NCBI RefSeq assembly: GCF_001439845.1
Contig: NZ_JYLO01000003.1
Coordinates: 434,001-498,000, forward strand
Direction of reading: 5' to 3'
DNA from: Pseudomonas lactis
Lineage (GTDB): Bacteria > Pseudomonadota > Gammaproteobacteria > Pseudomonadales > Pseudomonadaceae
DNA: 64,000 bases
Part shown: positions 53,990 to 62,389 of the stretch, piece after piece
How the letters are laid out: the number at the start of each line of letters is the position of its first letter
Position numbering within the stretch: position 1 is the stretch's first letter
Notes under the pieces: model-generated
Database searches by the model: none
What the model saw: only the letters and a program-made list of their open reading frames with translations
What the model was told of the DNA's origin: nothing
Program-made: the position numbers and the translations under genes

Positions 53990-54583
53990 ATGGACGAACA
54001 CGTGAACGAGAATGACCGGAGCCTGCGGGCCATGGCCGTCGCTGCCAAGGGCATCATGAGCGCAGCGGAAAATGACAGAAAAGCCGCTGAGCAGGCTATT
54101 GCGCGTCTTGGCTATCTGGAAAAACGTGTTGAGCAGAGCCTGCAACAGATTCCGACGATACTGGGCGCTTCAGCGGCGCAGATCGCAGATTCAGTGGCTT
54201 CAAAGGCGGCCGAGCACTTGATTGGCAAGTTCAAACAGGCCGATGCCGCGGCGCTTGATGCGGCGCAAAAGTACCAGGCCGCCAGTGACAGCCTTAAGCG
54301 TCGATTCTGGCTCAGCATCTTCGCCATTCATCTAGGTGTGGTATTGCCTCTGGCGTTGCTGTTTTTCTTTGCGGTCCCCAGCACCGATGAGATTGCGCAA
54401 AGGCAACGAGAGTTAGCGGTGCTTGAGCAAAACATAGAAGCGTTGAAACGCCAGGGTGGTGACGCTGCCATTATTGACTGCGAGGGACGCCCGTGCGTGC
54501 GCACGCGAGAGGTCCCGGGCGAAGATCCCTATCACGATGCCGCTACAGGCAAGAAGACTTATCGGTTGATCTGGACCAAGTGA
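53990..54583 (+). CDS. Coiled-coil, membrane-anchored protein (mobilisation-protein-like)
   Basis: A 197-residue protein: an Ala-rich helical and coiled-coil N-terminal half, one membrane segment at about 107-127 (LSIFAIHLGVVLPLALLFFF), a short coiled coil, and a tail with CEGRPCVRTRE ending YRLIWTK. The coil/membrane/C-x-GR-x-C layout resembles MobB-like accessory proteins of mobilisable plasmids. That resemblance is inference; no relaxase is near. It ends the three-gene kinase operon. Confidence 0.6.
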   Translation: MDEHVNENDRSLRAMAVAAKGIMSAAENDRKAAEQAIARLGYLEKRVEQSLQQIPTILGASAAQIADSVASKAAEHLIGKFKQADAAALDAAQKYQAASDSLKRRFWLSIFAIHLGVVLPLALLFFFAVPSTDEIAQRQRELAVLEQNIEALKRQGGDAAIIDCEGRPCVRTREVPGEDPYHDAATGKKTYRLIWTK

Positions 54584-54695
54584 GCTTCATCAACTTTGAA
54601 CTAATCACTAAGCCTGTCCACCTAACGCTTTGCACGTTGCCTCAAGCCCGGGGTTTTCCTGGGTTACCCAATCACACACGAAGGTTTGGTTAATC

Positions 54696-54944
54696 ATGAA
54701 GAGCGAACAGGTAGAAGGCGTTGTAGAAAAGGTTGCTGGCAAAGCGCAGAGCGCAGTCGGGAAGCTTTTTGGCGATTCGAAGTTGGAAGCCGAAGGCGCT
54801 GGACGCCAAGCTGCGGGTCAACTGACGCAAACCTATGGCGACGCACTGGACAGCGTTTCTACATTCGTCAAAGAGAAGCCGGTTGCTGCACTGGCAATCG
54901 GGGCGGTTGCTCTGCTGGTGCTGAAGAGATTGCTTGGTCGCTGA
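54696..54944 (+). CDS. CsbD/DUF883-like stress protein
   Basis: An 82-residue protein: MKSEQVEGVVEKVAGKAQSA, VGKLFGDSKLEAEGAGRQAA match the CsbD pattern. A C-terminal hydrophobic segment (VAALAIGAVALLVLKRLLGR) resembles the membrane anchor of DUF883 ribosome-associated proteins. ATG 54696 is chosen; GAAGG lies 11 nt upstream. It is probably an envelope or general stress protein. Confidence 0.8.
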   Translation: MKSEQVEGVVEKVAGKAQSAVGKLFGDSKLEAEGAGRQAAGQLTQTYGDALDSVSTFVKEKPVAALAIGAVALLVLKRLLGR

Positions 54945-54958
54945 ACCTCAATAACATT

Positions 54959-54999
54959 CCCTCGTACTCCTTGGAGTTCCGCGCCGGGAGATACGAGGG
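54959..54999 (+). terminator. Hairpin after the CsbD-like gene
   Basis: Exact inverted repeat CCCTCGTA/TACGAGGG, with an inner GC-rich loop, 15 bp after the stop. It could be a terminator or mRNA end structure. Confidence 0.4.
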
Positions 55000-55037
55000 A
55001 GGTGAGCCATGGCCCTTGAAATGGTGCGATGTGATCA

Positions 55038-55389
55038 TCAGCGCGATCCCGGTAGGGTAGGGTCTAGAGCCCGATCGATCTCTTCAAGGCAGTCCCGGAT
55101 TTTGCTCAGCGCCTGGTTGTAATGCGCATTCGTCGCCTTGTCACCCAGGTCAAAATGCACCTTTCATGTTTAATCTGGTAGTCGCTTGAAGCCACATATT
55201 GCCCAGCCAATCAGGCACCTCCCGCGTGCGGGAGGTGAAGTCGGATAGTGGGGGAACAACTCCTGTAATGCTTCCTGATAGCGGGCTACCTGACGGCTCT
55301 GGTCCGAGGCCCTGTTCAGGCGCGTCCATGTCGATTTTCTCTATGAATAAGGCTTTTCCAGTCCGTTTTGCCTGCGCTGACAATGTCAA
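55038..55389 (-). pseudogene. Possible frameshifted small-gene remnant
   Basis: On the minus strand one frame (55389 to 55150) reads KTDWK-free, protein-like text including FIEKIDMDAPEQG, SDFTSRTREVPDWLGNMW and stops at LNMKGAF. The overlapping frame (55160 to 55038) continues HFDLGDKATNAHYNQALSKI, RDCLEEIDRALDPT and then stops. A single-base change around 55153-55160 would join them into a protein of about 115 residues. The family is not recognised. Confidence 0.35.
55216..55237. repeat. 22-bp perfect palindrome
   Basis: CACCTCCCGC, GT, GCGGGAGGTG: a 10-bp perfect stem around a 2-nt centre. No U-tract follows. It may be a protein-binding operator or a recombination scar. Confidence 0.5.
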
Positions 55390-55414
55390 CGTGTCTTCGT
55401 GCGAATGACGGTGG

Positions 55415-55445
55415 TTGACTATTGGAGCAGCGCAAGCTGTAGAAT
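55415..55445 (+). promoter_or_regulatory. Candidate sigma-70 promoter for the GTPase operon
   Basis: TTGACT at 55415-55420 and TAGAAT at 55440-55445 are each one base from consensus, with a 19-bp spacer that is slightly long. It lies about 240 bp before the first GTPase gene. Confidence 0.35.
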
Positions 55446-55685
55446 CCTGCCTCGCCCAGAGGCAAATGGCCAGTATTGTGATAGTGCTCTCCCGATGCAG
55501 ATTTATGGGTGCTAGATGAGAACGATGCGCTGGGAGAGACCTGCGTAATGTACAAGTTCATACCTTTATGATTTGGGGCTTCTGCCAGTCAAGCTTCTCG
55601 CGAGTCCGCCGATACCTTTGCGGCAGACGCATGTCCGTCGCAAGGGGCTGGCGTCTAATTTCAAAGATGAACCGAGGAAGAAACA

Positions 55686-57926
55686 ATGGCGATGGAATCA
55701 CCTGCGCTCCTGCTGACCGATCTGAACAAGGCACTGCGTCGTCTACGCGGCGCCTGCACCGACCTTGGTAACGAGGAAATCGACGAGAAACTGCTTGAGG
55801 TGATGCGCCGCCTGCTACTCGCCGAGGTACTGGGAAATACCTGGATCGTTGTGATGGGCGGCTCTCAGGGCGCGGGCAAGACGACGCTGATGGCGAGCAT
55901 ATATGACCTGCGCGGTGATGGGCCGAGGTGGCTGCAGAGCAATGAGGGCCGTGGCGAGAAAATGCCGGTACTCATCCTTGAGATAGAGGGCCTTGAGCGC
56001 GCGCAGGGATACGTTCGCAGGCTGGTTCCGGACGCGGCGTCGCAGAGCTACAGGCTGGATGACTTCGAGGTGGATGTTCCGGAGTTCCAACGCGCCATCT
56101 GCGACCCCAATGCCGAGGATCTGCTGCCGGTCCTGAAGGTGCCTCGCCGCTACTTCAAGCGCAATAACCAGGCGTGGTTGCTGCTTCCGGGGTACGAGAA
56201 GCAGGAGCGCGACAACCGCGCCTGGCAAGAGCTGATGCGCCAGGCGATGATCGCGGCAGGTGGCTGCATCATCGTGACCGACGAGACGCGCATGGCCAAC
56301 CAGCAGCAACTCGAGATCGTCCGGGACATGCTCGAGAACGAGCTCAAGGGCTGTAAGCCGTACATCGTGATCTCCAAGACCGAGGCCCATCGCAACGATC
56401 CCAAGCGGCAGGCCGATTTGCGCTCAAGCGCCCAGGCGACGTTCCAAGTGGCGCCCGAGCTGGCCGAAAGAAATATCATTCTGAGCGGCACCGACGACGC
56501 CGAGTACATTGGACAGTGGATGCCCCATCTGCGTCGCGCCATAGACGACCTCAACTTCACCGGGGAATCGGATCGCCACTTCCAGATGAGTCATCTCTCT
56601 GAAATTGTGGGTAAGGATTTGACACGGGTGTTGAATGCGATCCGCAGCAAGGCGCGACTCTATTTCACGAGTGACAAGGCAAGTGGGATTGATGGTGCTG
56701 AAGTGCTGGAAGAGGTTTTGGGCAGGTTCGATGAGGCAGCAGCGGAGCTTCGCAGCCAGCATCATCAGCTTGTGAGCGAACTGGCGGGGGAGGCCTTTTC
56801 CAAAGCGTCCGATTCGATGAGTGCTCGGCTCATTGCCGATCACGAGGGCTTCGGCAACTGGTTGTCGAATGCCTTCGATACTACCAGCCAGACCAGAATG
56901 AAGATGCAGGATCTCGTCCAGGGATCTTGGCGCGAAGCGGCGCCGGCGTTTTTTCACAACTACTCGCAAGGCGTATCGTCGTTAACAGCGAGTAAGCTTG
57001 AGCGAGTGTCCGTAGAGAAATCGGGGGAGGGCTCTCCCGCGCGGTTGCCACAGGCGAAATCCCAGAACCTGATCCAGATGGGCTTTGTGCACGCATCGGG
57101 TCAACCCGTTCGTTTCGAGAAGCTAACCCCTGAAGCTCTCAGTGATATCAGCATCCTTCTGGGCAATGGCCGCCGGGAGGAAGGGCGCGCTAATCAGGAT
57201 GTCAGCAAACAAGTGGGTACCAGTGCCGAGTTGATACCTGCGATGTCGCTGGAATACACCCGGCTTCTCTTCGCTGTGCCTGAGGTCGTTGGCGTCAAGC
57301 AGGACTTCGTACCTACCGACAGCATGTCTGGCGCCAATGCCGTTTCAACGAGTGTCGAAAACCTCAGAACAGGCGTCGAGCTTGGCAAGACTGCTATTCG
57401 TTCGCTTGCCACCGTGCTGGCGGTAGACGTGGTCAGCGATGGAGACTCCGACATACTGGGTGCGCTCTTCGGCAAGACGGCTGACGCGGATGCGGCTGAT
57501 GCAGGCGATTCAAGCAATTCAGACAGCTCAGGATCGGAGACCAAGCTTCCGATGCCGCTCACGCTGCACCCCGCTGCAGTGGCGGCCACCGCAGTCGTCG
57601 CGGCTGCGTATCTGACAGGCGTGGCGGTAACGCGAATTCGCAGTATCGAGAAAGCAGCAAGCGCCCAAGCTAGGGTCATGCTCGGCACGGTTCATGACCA
57701 CCATGTTGAAAATCTTCGCACGTCCTTCGATGAGACCATGGCCGTGGCGCGCGCGCGCGTCTGCACGAGGCTGCGTGCCCGCTACCGCATGGACGAACTG
57801 CTGATGCGCAAGGACCGGCTTGCCAAAGCCATCGCCGATGTCACCTCGATCACCAGTGACTTGCGCTACGAGTTGGACTCGTCGGCTTCTGGCTTGCAAC
57901 TGTTCATCTCTGACCGTGGTGTCTGA
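55686..57926 (+). CDS. Large membrane-anchored P-loop GTPase-like protein (dynamin-like candidate)
   Basis: A 746-residue protein. Walker A is GSQGAGKTT at about 59-67. The position of G3 reads LLLPGYEKQERDN (about 165-177), with Leu in place of the usual Asp. VISKTEAH (about 228-235) occupies the G4 position. Residues 290-440 are long helices. An acidic Asp/Ser linker (about 599-618) precedes a hydrophobic segment (about 628-649) and a final helical region. This P-loop, stalk and membrane-anchor layout suggests a dynamin-like remodelling protein. GAGGAAG precedes ATG 55686. The second GTPase starts 1 bp after its stop. Confidence 0.72.
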   Translation: MAMESPALLLTDLNKALRRLRGACTDLGNEEIDEKLLEVMRRLLLAEVLGNTWIVVMGGSQGAGKTTLMASIYDLRGDGPRWLQSNEGRGEKMPVLILEIEGLERAQGYVRRLVPDAASQSYRLDDFEVDVPEFQRAICDPNAEDLLPVLKVPRRYFKRNNQAWLLLPGYEKQERDNRAWQELMRQAMIAAGGCIIVTDETRMANQQQLEIVRDMLENELKGCKPYIVISKTEAHRNDPKRQADLRSSAQATFQVAPELAERNIILSGTDDAEYIGQWMPHLRRAIDDLNFTGESDRHFQMSHLSEIVGKDLTRVLNAIRSKARLYFTSDKASGIDGAEVLEEVLGRFDEAAAELRSQHHQLVSELAGEAFSKASDSMSARLIADHEGFGNWLSNAFDTTSQTRMKMQDLVQGSWREAAPAFFHNYSQGVSSLTASKLERVSVEKSGEGSPARLPQAKSQNLIQMGFVHASGQPVRFEKLTPEALSDISILLGNGRREEGRANQDVSKQVGTSAELIPAMSLEYTRLLFAVPEVVGVKQDFVPTDSMSGANAVSTSVENLRTGVELGKTAIRSLATVLAVDVVSDGDSDILGALFGKTADADAADAGDSSNSDSSGSETKLPMPLTLHPAAVAATAVVAAAYLTGVAVTRIRSIEKAASAQARVMLGTVHDHHVENLRTSFDETMAVARARVCTRLRARYRMDELLMRKDRLAKAIADVTSITSDLRYELDSSASGLQLFISDRGV

Positions 57927-57927
57927 C

Positions 57928-59880
57928 ATGGCTAAGCAAGCCGTCATGGACCATTGGCACGCTCTGCAGGCACATCAGTCGGACTGGGCGTTTCGCGCCT
58001 ATGCGCGGTTGATCAAGACGTTGAGCAAGGACGTCCAGGAAAAGCTGCAGCTCAAGGAGGAAGTGGCCGAGCCCTATGTGGTCATATTCGGCAAGACCCA
58101 GGTCGGCAAAACCACGCTGCTGCTCGACCTTATGGGCATCGACCCGGCCCAGTTGGGGAGGATCTCGCAGATCATGCGTGGCGGGCGCGAGGCGGGCAAA
58201 TCGGCGACGGCCACCGCCATGGAGTATTGCCGCTCGGCCAACGGCCGCTGGGGACTGACTCTGCGCTCGAAAACGCATTGGTTCGAGGCCGAAGCTGATG
58301 TTACCCGGGCGCTTGGCCAGCTCAGGGAAGACATGGAGGCCGGACAACTGGTTGCCGAGTCGCCCTGTGTGGTGCATATCCCATCATCTTTCTTTGCCAG
58401 CCAAGCCGCCGAGGGGCCGAGTATTCGCATTCTGGACCTGCCAGGCGACAACCCTGCCAACGCTGCAGAGCAGGCACATGTGAACCATATGGCGAAGACT
58501 TATCTGCCCTTCGCTGACCTGGTGTTGCTGGTTGGCCGGGGCGATGACCTGGGCTTCCTGCGGCCTGAGGCGCTGACGCTGCCTGGAATCGAAGACTGGC
58601 AGGCCATGCCGCATCGTTTTCGCATTGTCACAACCTATTCGTACTTCGCACAGTCGATCAAAGACACTGCTCGCGAGGATGCGAGGTTCGATGCATCGAA
58701 GTCTCGGCGCCGTCTCATCCAGCAGATCGAGCTTTTCGGTCGCCTGAGCGACCAGGCCCAGGATGAGCACCTGTACTTTCCGCTGGAGTTCGGCACCAGT
58801 TGGATGAGCATGCAAAAGAATGAGCCGGAACTGCATGCCCGGATCGCGCCGTTGATTGCCGGACTGCGCAGCGAGTTACTGGAGCAGATCTCGCAATCCA
58901 CAAGTCCGGTTGGCCGTCTGCGTAGTACGCTCGATAGTCACTTGGGCGTCAGGTATATCCAGAAGAAGAAGACCGAAGCGGTTGAGCAGACCATTGAGCA
59001 ACTGGAGAGCAAAAACACGACGCTTGTGAGCGAGATCGCCATCTGGACCGCAGCGATCAAGAAGGCGCAGGATAAGTTGAGTAGGGCACTGCAAGGCTTG
59101 CAGACCAATACATTGGGAGATGGCATTAAGTTGATCGAGCACGCAGCCTCGAGCCCAGTGTTCACTGTCTCCGGTAGCTATCCTCCCAGGGAGGGCGCGG
59201 TCAAGGATGATTGCGAGACGCTCAGGACGTTGGTTAATGACTATTACAGGCTGCTCAAGGGGATGCGCCTGGAGGTCAAGGGCAATCCTCGATTGACGTA
59301 TTGGGAGGGTGTGCGCAGGCTGGTGAATGAGCCGGGCTTGCGGATGATCGAGGATATTATCGACGACGCGTTCAGCTCCATTCGCTACACACTCGCGGAC
59401 TACACCTTCGATACCTATCTGTTCTCATCAAACTATCAGGAGGATTTGAGGAAGGTCCACAGCGCAGGCAGCGAAGCCCGGAACGAACTGGTCCGCCTGT
59501 GGAAAAAACGTTGGCTCGGGGCATTGACGGTGCTTGACCAAGAGTTCAAGCGCGACATTAAGGCGCTCGAAACCAGCCTCGAACTGCAGCGGCACGAGCA
59601 GATGCTTCTGATAAAACAGCGCGAGCGAGTCGAGCACGAGACCGCCCTCAAGCACGGCGAGTTGAAGCGCATTGCCCAAACCTCGCAACAAGACCTCGAT
59701 CGGTGCGAACGCTTCGTTCACTTGCTCGACGAGGAATACCTTGCCGAACTCAGTCAGCGGATGAGCTTGGCGATGAACGAGCAAGATGATTGTGACGCGT
59801 TACTGCAACTGCTGGCCTGTACGCAATTGAGCAACCAGCGGGTAGAACTGATGAGACTAAGCCAAGATGGCCGGGCCTGA
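57928..59880 (+). CDS. Second large P-loop GTPase-like protein, paired with the previous one
   Basis: A 650-residue, apparently soluble protein. Walker A is GKTQVGKTT (about 55-63), a candidate G2 region is GKSATATAMEY (about 90-100), and G3 is DLPGDNPAN (about 170-178). No NKxD is seen; RIVTTYSY occupies that region. From about residue 350 to the end it is almost all helix with strong coiled-coil stretches. The ATG at 57928 is one base after the upstream stop, so translation is probably coupled. The pairing of two unlike GTPases recalls heterotypic bacterial dynamin pairs, but membrane remodelling is inference. Confidence 0.72.
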   Translation: MAKQAVMDHWHALQAHQSDWAFRAYARLIKTLSKDVQEKLQLKEEVAEPYVVIFGKTQVGKTTLLLDLMGIDPAQLGRISQIMRGGREAGKSATATAMEYCRSANGRWGLTLRSKTHWFEAEADVTRALGQLREDMEAGQLVAESPCVVHIPSSFFASQAAEGPSIRILDLPGDNPANAAEQAHVNHMAKTYLPFADLVLLVGRGDDLGFLRPEALTLPGIEDWQAMPHRFRIVTTYSYFAQSIKDTAREDARFDASKSRRRLIQQIELFGRLSDQAQDEHLYFPLEFGTSWMSMQKNEPELHARIAPLIAGLRSELLEQISQSTSPVGRLRSTLDSHLGVRYIQKKKTEAVEQTIEQLESKNTTLVSEIAIWTAAIKKAQDKLSRALQGLQTNTLGDGIKLIEHAASSPVFTVSGSYPPREGAVKDDCETLRTLVNDYYRLLKGMRLEVKGNPRLTYWEGVRRLVNEPGLRMIEDIIDDAFSSIRYTLADYTFDTYLFSSNYQEDLRKVHSAGSEARNELVRLWKKRWLGALTVLDQEFKRDIKALETSLELQRHEQMLLIKQRERVEHETALKHGELKRIAQTSQQDLDRCERFVHLLDEEYLAELSQRMSLAMNEQDDCDALLQLLACTQLSNQRVELMRLSQDGRA

Positions 59881-59883
59881 AAA

Positions 59884-60882
59884 ATGAGTACAGCTACAGA
59901 GATTCACAACAAAGAAAAGACCCTTGCCGAGTTGATGGTTAAGATCCTGAAGGAGCCTCTCAACCCACTCGAAGCCTCGATCAAGGCACTGAATGGAGAC
60001 CTTGCGGACACACGAGATTCTATCACCGAGATCAACGATACCTTGGGCGCCTCCGCGGACGATGCGGAAAAAGCCACGAAGTTGTTGCTGCAGGCGTTGC
60101 GTAAGATCCGCGAAGAGGACGTCCCTTCGTTGCTCACCAAGCTTCAGAAACACATCACCGACCAGAGCGCGAGTGACGCTCGTGCAGTCGAGGCCTTGCT
60201 CGAGCAATTCAAGGCCGTCCACACCTCTAGCGTGAGCTCGACTGAGGCAGTACTGCTCGAAGCGCTCTCTGGGGCGACCCGGCAGCAGGGGGAGCTGGCG
60301 CGGTCGATCGAAGCGCTACGTCCGCACATCGAAAACTCGGCCGCTGAAGTATCGCGCTACCTGTCGTCAGCGCATAGCTCAAGCGTCACTGATTTCAAGG
60401 CAGCGGTCGTTGACGTCGGCGTTCGCATCGCCGAGCAGCAGCAAGCTTCGCAGGAAACCTTCCTGGCAGGGCTGGAAGCACTCGGTCTTGAAGACCAAGC
60501 AGCCAAGATCGAGCAGGCCGAGGTGGTGGAAAAGGTCTTGAAAGAAATTGTGTTGAGCCGGGAATTCAGCAAGAGGATCAACTCGGCTTTGGCGGCGCAA
60601 GTCAGCACCCTGGGCACGGACTTGGCAGGTGTATTGACCCAACTGTCGACGCAGATCGAGGCCGTTGTGGCTGAAAACCAACGCATTGTGCAACAGCTCT
60701 CGACAGCGGTCACGCGCGATCAAACTGCACTCGTCGCGCTGCTGACCCAGCAGAATGTGGGCCTAGCTACGCAGCTCTCATCCAGCCAGCGTCATGTGAA
60801 AAGGCTGACAGTCCTCACCGGTGTGTTTTTCGGAACGATGCTGCTGTATGCGGGGTATGACATTTGGCGGAATTTGCTCTGA
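59884..60882 (+). CDS. Coiled-coil protein with C-terminal membrane anchor
   Basis: A 332-residue protein that is nearly all helix, rich in Ala, Glu, Gln, Ser and Leu, with coiled-coil stretches. It ends in one hydrophobic segment at about 308-326 (LTVLTGVFFGTMLLYAGYDI) and a short tail, so the body should face the cytoplasm. No enzymatic motif was found. It starts 3 bp after the second GTPase stop (ATGAGT), forming a three-gene unit. It could be a tethering or sensor partner for the two GTPases. Confidence 0.72.
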   Translation: MSTATEIHNKEKTLAELMVKILKEPLNPLEASIKALNGDLADTRDSITEINDTLGASADDAEKATKLLLQALRKIREEDVPSLLTKLQKHITDQSASDARAVEALLEQFKAVHTSSVSSTEAVLLEALSGATRQQGELARSIEALRPHIENSAAEVSRYLSSAHSSSVTDFKAAVVDVGVRIAEQQQASQETFLAGLEALGLEDQAAKIEQAEVVEKVLKEIVLSREFSKRINSALAAQVSTLGTDLAGVLTQLSTQIEAVVAENQRIVQQLSTAVTRDQTALVALLTQQNVGLATQLSSSQRHVKRLTVLTGVFFGTMLLYAGYDIWRNLL

Positions 60883-61013
60883 TTTAGCAGGCAGCAATTT
60901 GAGAGAGTGGTCGTCAGAAGCGGGATTCGGCGATGGCTATCCGGATCGAAGAGTTAGATTAGGTGCGCTGGCCTTAGAGTGGGCAGAGTGGGCTGGCCGT
61001 TCGAGGCATGCCT

Positions 61014-61085
61014 AGGGGCTGTGTGCAAAGTCTCGAGACGAAGGTAAGGCAAGGCGAAAACAGCAAGGCTTTTCACACAGAGCCT
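61014..61085. mobile_element. Short IS-like inverted-repeat element (MITE or joined IS ends)
   Basis: The 17-bp ends AGGGGCTGTGTGCAAAG and CTTTTCACACAGAGCCT match as inverted repeats at 14 of 17 positions, only 72 bp apart. CTAG on the left and CTAA on the right overlap or flank the ends, which is the target preference of IS5-type elements. There is no transposase. It lies 28 bp before the PLD-type gene. Confidence 0.5.
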
Positions 61086-61113
61086 AAGTCTACAATAAGG
61101 AATCTTTGACTTC

Positions 61114-62322
61114 ATGGATCTTGTACTACTGCCTTATAACAGTGGCTCAGAACTCCAGCGCCTCTATCACCGAGCGTTGCAGGTATCAGAGGAACTCTAC
61201 ATCCTAAGTGCTTATCTTACTGAGTGGGACACCAGTGTTGAGCTGGGGGCTCAGTGTAAATCCTTCGCGTTCGTCGTGGGAAAAGACTTTGGCATTACTA
61301 GGAGGGCGGCCTGTGAGAAGGTTATAGGCTGGCTGCCTCGATCGCGACAGGCGCACTTTCTGGTTGCAGAATTGATTGATGGTTTCCACCCCAAAGCTAT
61401 GTTCTGGCGCGAGCCTGATGGAAGTTGTCATGCGCTTGTAGGCTCGTCGAACCTCTCGAAAGCAGCATTTGCCACTAATCATGAAATTAATGGGCATTCT
61501 GAGATATCGAGCTCTGTGTTTGAAGCTGCTAAGACATGGGTCTTCGAAGCAAAAAAATCTTGCGTAATCCTTAATCAGAGTTGGCTGGATGGTTACGTGG
61601 AGGCCATTCAGACTAGAAAGCCTGGCTCGGCTCGAAATCCGTCTGCGCCGGCGCAGGGTCGCGTGTTCAACCTTCGCTTACCAACAAAGAAATCTATAAC
61701 TGCTATGGGTTCAACTTTGGATTTTCGCAGAACGCAGATGCTTACGTTTAAAAATCTGAAGAAAGAGTTACGAGCGCACTTTGAGAGCGCAGCTGAAGTG
61801 CAGGCGCGTTACTGGACACCTAAGAAAAATGAAGCGTTCTATTACGAATTACGTAGGCTCTGGGACTTTGGCAACGGAAGCCGGTTCCAGCCCAATGGAT
61901 GGGAGCGTCAAGGTAAAAGCAGTAACTTTCGCGAGCTATCTGTTTCGCTCATACACGTCATTAATACCGATTCGTGTAATCGGGATGATGTAGTTATGAG
62001 TGAGCTTGATCGCCTGACAGTGTTGAGGGTTGAAACGCGGAGGTCGGTCTTCACTGAAATGCTGTGCCAGTTTTTTCCTAATGCCTATTACCTTGATAAT
62101 GAACCTATAAGGGCGTGGATGACGTTAACCGGATGTGAAAGCCCTTATGGTGCCTCAGCTGGATACAAATATCTCCAGACTGCGCTTCTTCTGCGCGCCG
62201 CTCTACTCGACGCACAGAGCGGTAGAGGAGGCTACCCGGTCGAAAATCTCGGCGTGCTCGATGCAGTTATCTGGAAGGAGACGAGGAGACGCAGGGCCAT
62301 ATCCAAGCCGTTGAGAGAGTAG
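61114..62322 (+). CDS. PLD-superfamily (HKD) nuclease-like protein
   Basis: A 402-residue protein. The N-terminal 130 residues carry one phospholipase D-type site: FHPKAMFW with His92 and Lys94, then GSSNLSKAAFATNHEIN with Ser112, Asn113, Asn122 and Glu124. This matches HKD nucleases found in restriction and defence loci. The C-terminal half has a helical region with no recognised fold. TAAGGA lies 11 nt upstream of ATG 61114. Base composition is clearly more AT-rich than the chromosomal genes. It ends 67 bp before the dif site. Confidence 0.75.
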   Translation: MDLVLLPYNSGSELQRLYHRALQVSEELYILSAYLTEWDTSVELGAQCKSFAFVVGKDFGITRRAACEKVIGWLPRSRQAHFLVAELIDGFHPKAMFWREPDGSCHALVGSSNLSKAAFATNHEINGHSEISSSVFEAAKTWVFEAKKSCVILNQSWLDGYVEAIQTRKPGSARNPSAPAQGRVFNLRLPTKKSITAMGSTLDFRRTQMLTFKNLKKELRAHFESAAEVQARYWTPKKNEAFYYELRRLWDFGNGSRFQPNGWERQGKSSNFRELSVSLIHVINTDSCNRDDVVMSELDRLTVLRVETRRSVFTEMLCQFFPNAYYLDNEPIRAWMTLTGCESPYGASAGYKYLQTALLLRAALLDAQSGRGGYPVENLGVLDAVIWKETRRRRAISKPLRE

Positions 62323-62389
62323 ACGTCAAATACGAATTGGTCGAATCAGTGGCTTACGTGGCTCATGAACATTTCTAACATGGCACATG

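Larger units (their letters stand above)
54945..55685. other. Large intergenic gap (741 bp) with remnants and structures
   Basis: It contains the hairpin at 54959-54999, a frameshifted minus-strand coding remnant (55038-55389), a 22-bp palindrome (55216-55237) and a candidate promoter (55415-55445). It leaves a leader of about 240 bp before the GTPase operon. A possible 37-codon plus-strand ORF at 55009 has a good GAGGGAGGTG site but non-protein-like content. Confidence 0.5.

Noticed and set aside
53990..54583. Calling the coiled-coil protein a definite mobilisation protein
   Set aside because: Only layout and a C-x-GR-x-C tail support it. No relaxase, oriT or other transfer gene is visible, so the call is kept descriptive.
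55009..55122. 37-codon plus-strand ORF with a strong GAGGGAGGTG site
   Set aside because: The product is Arg/Ser-rich without protein-like character, and the opposite strand reads as a more plausible coding remnant.
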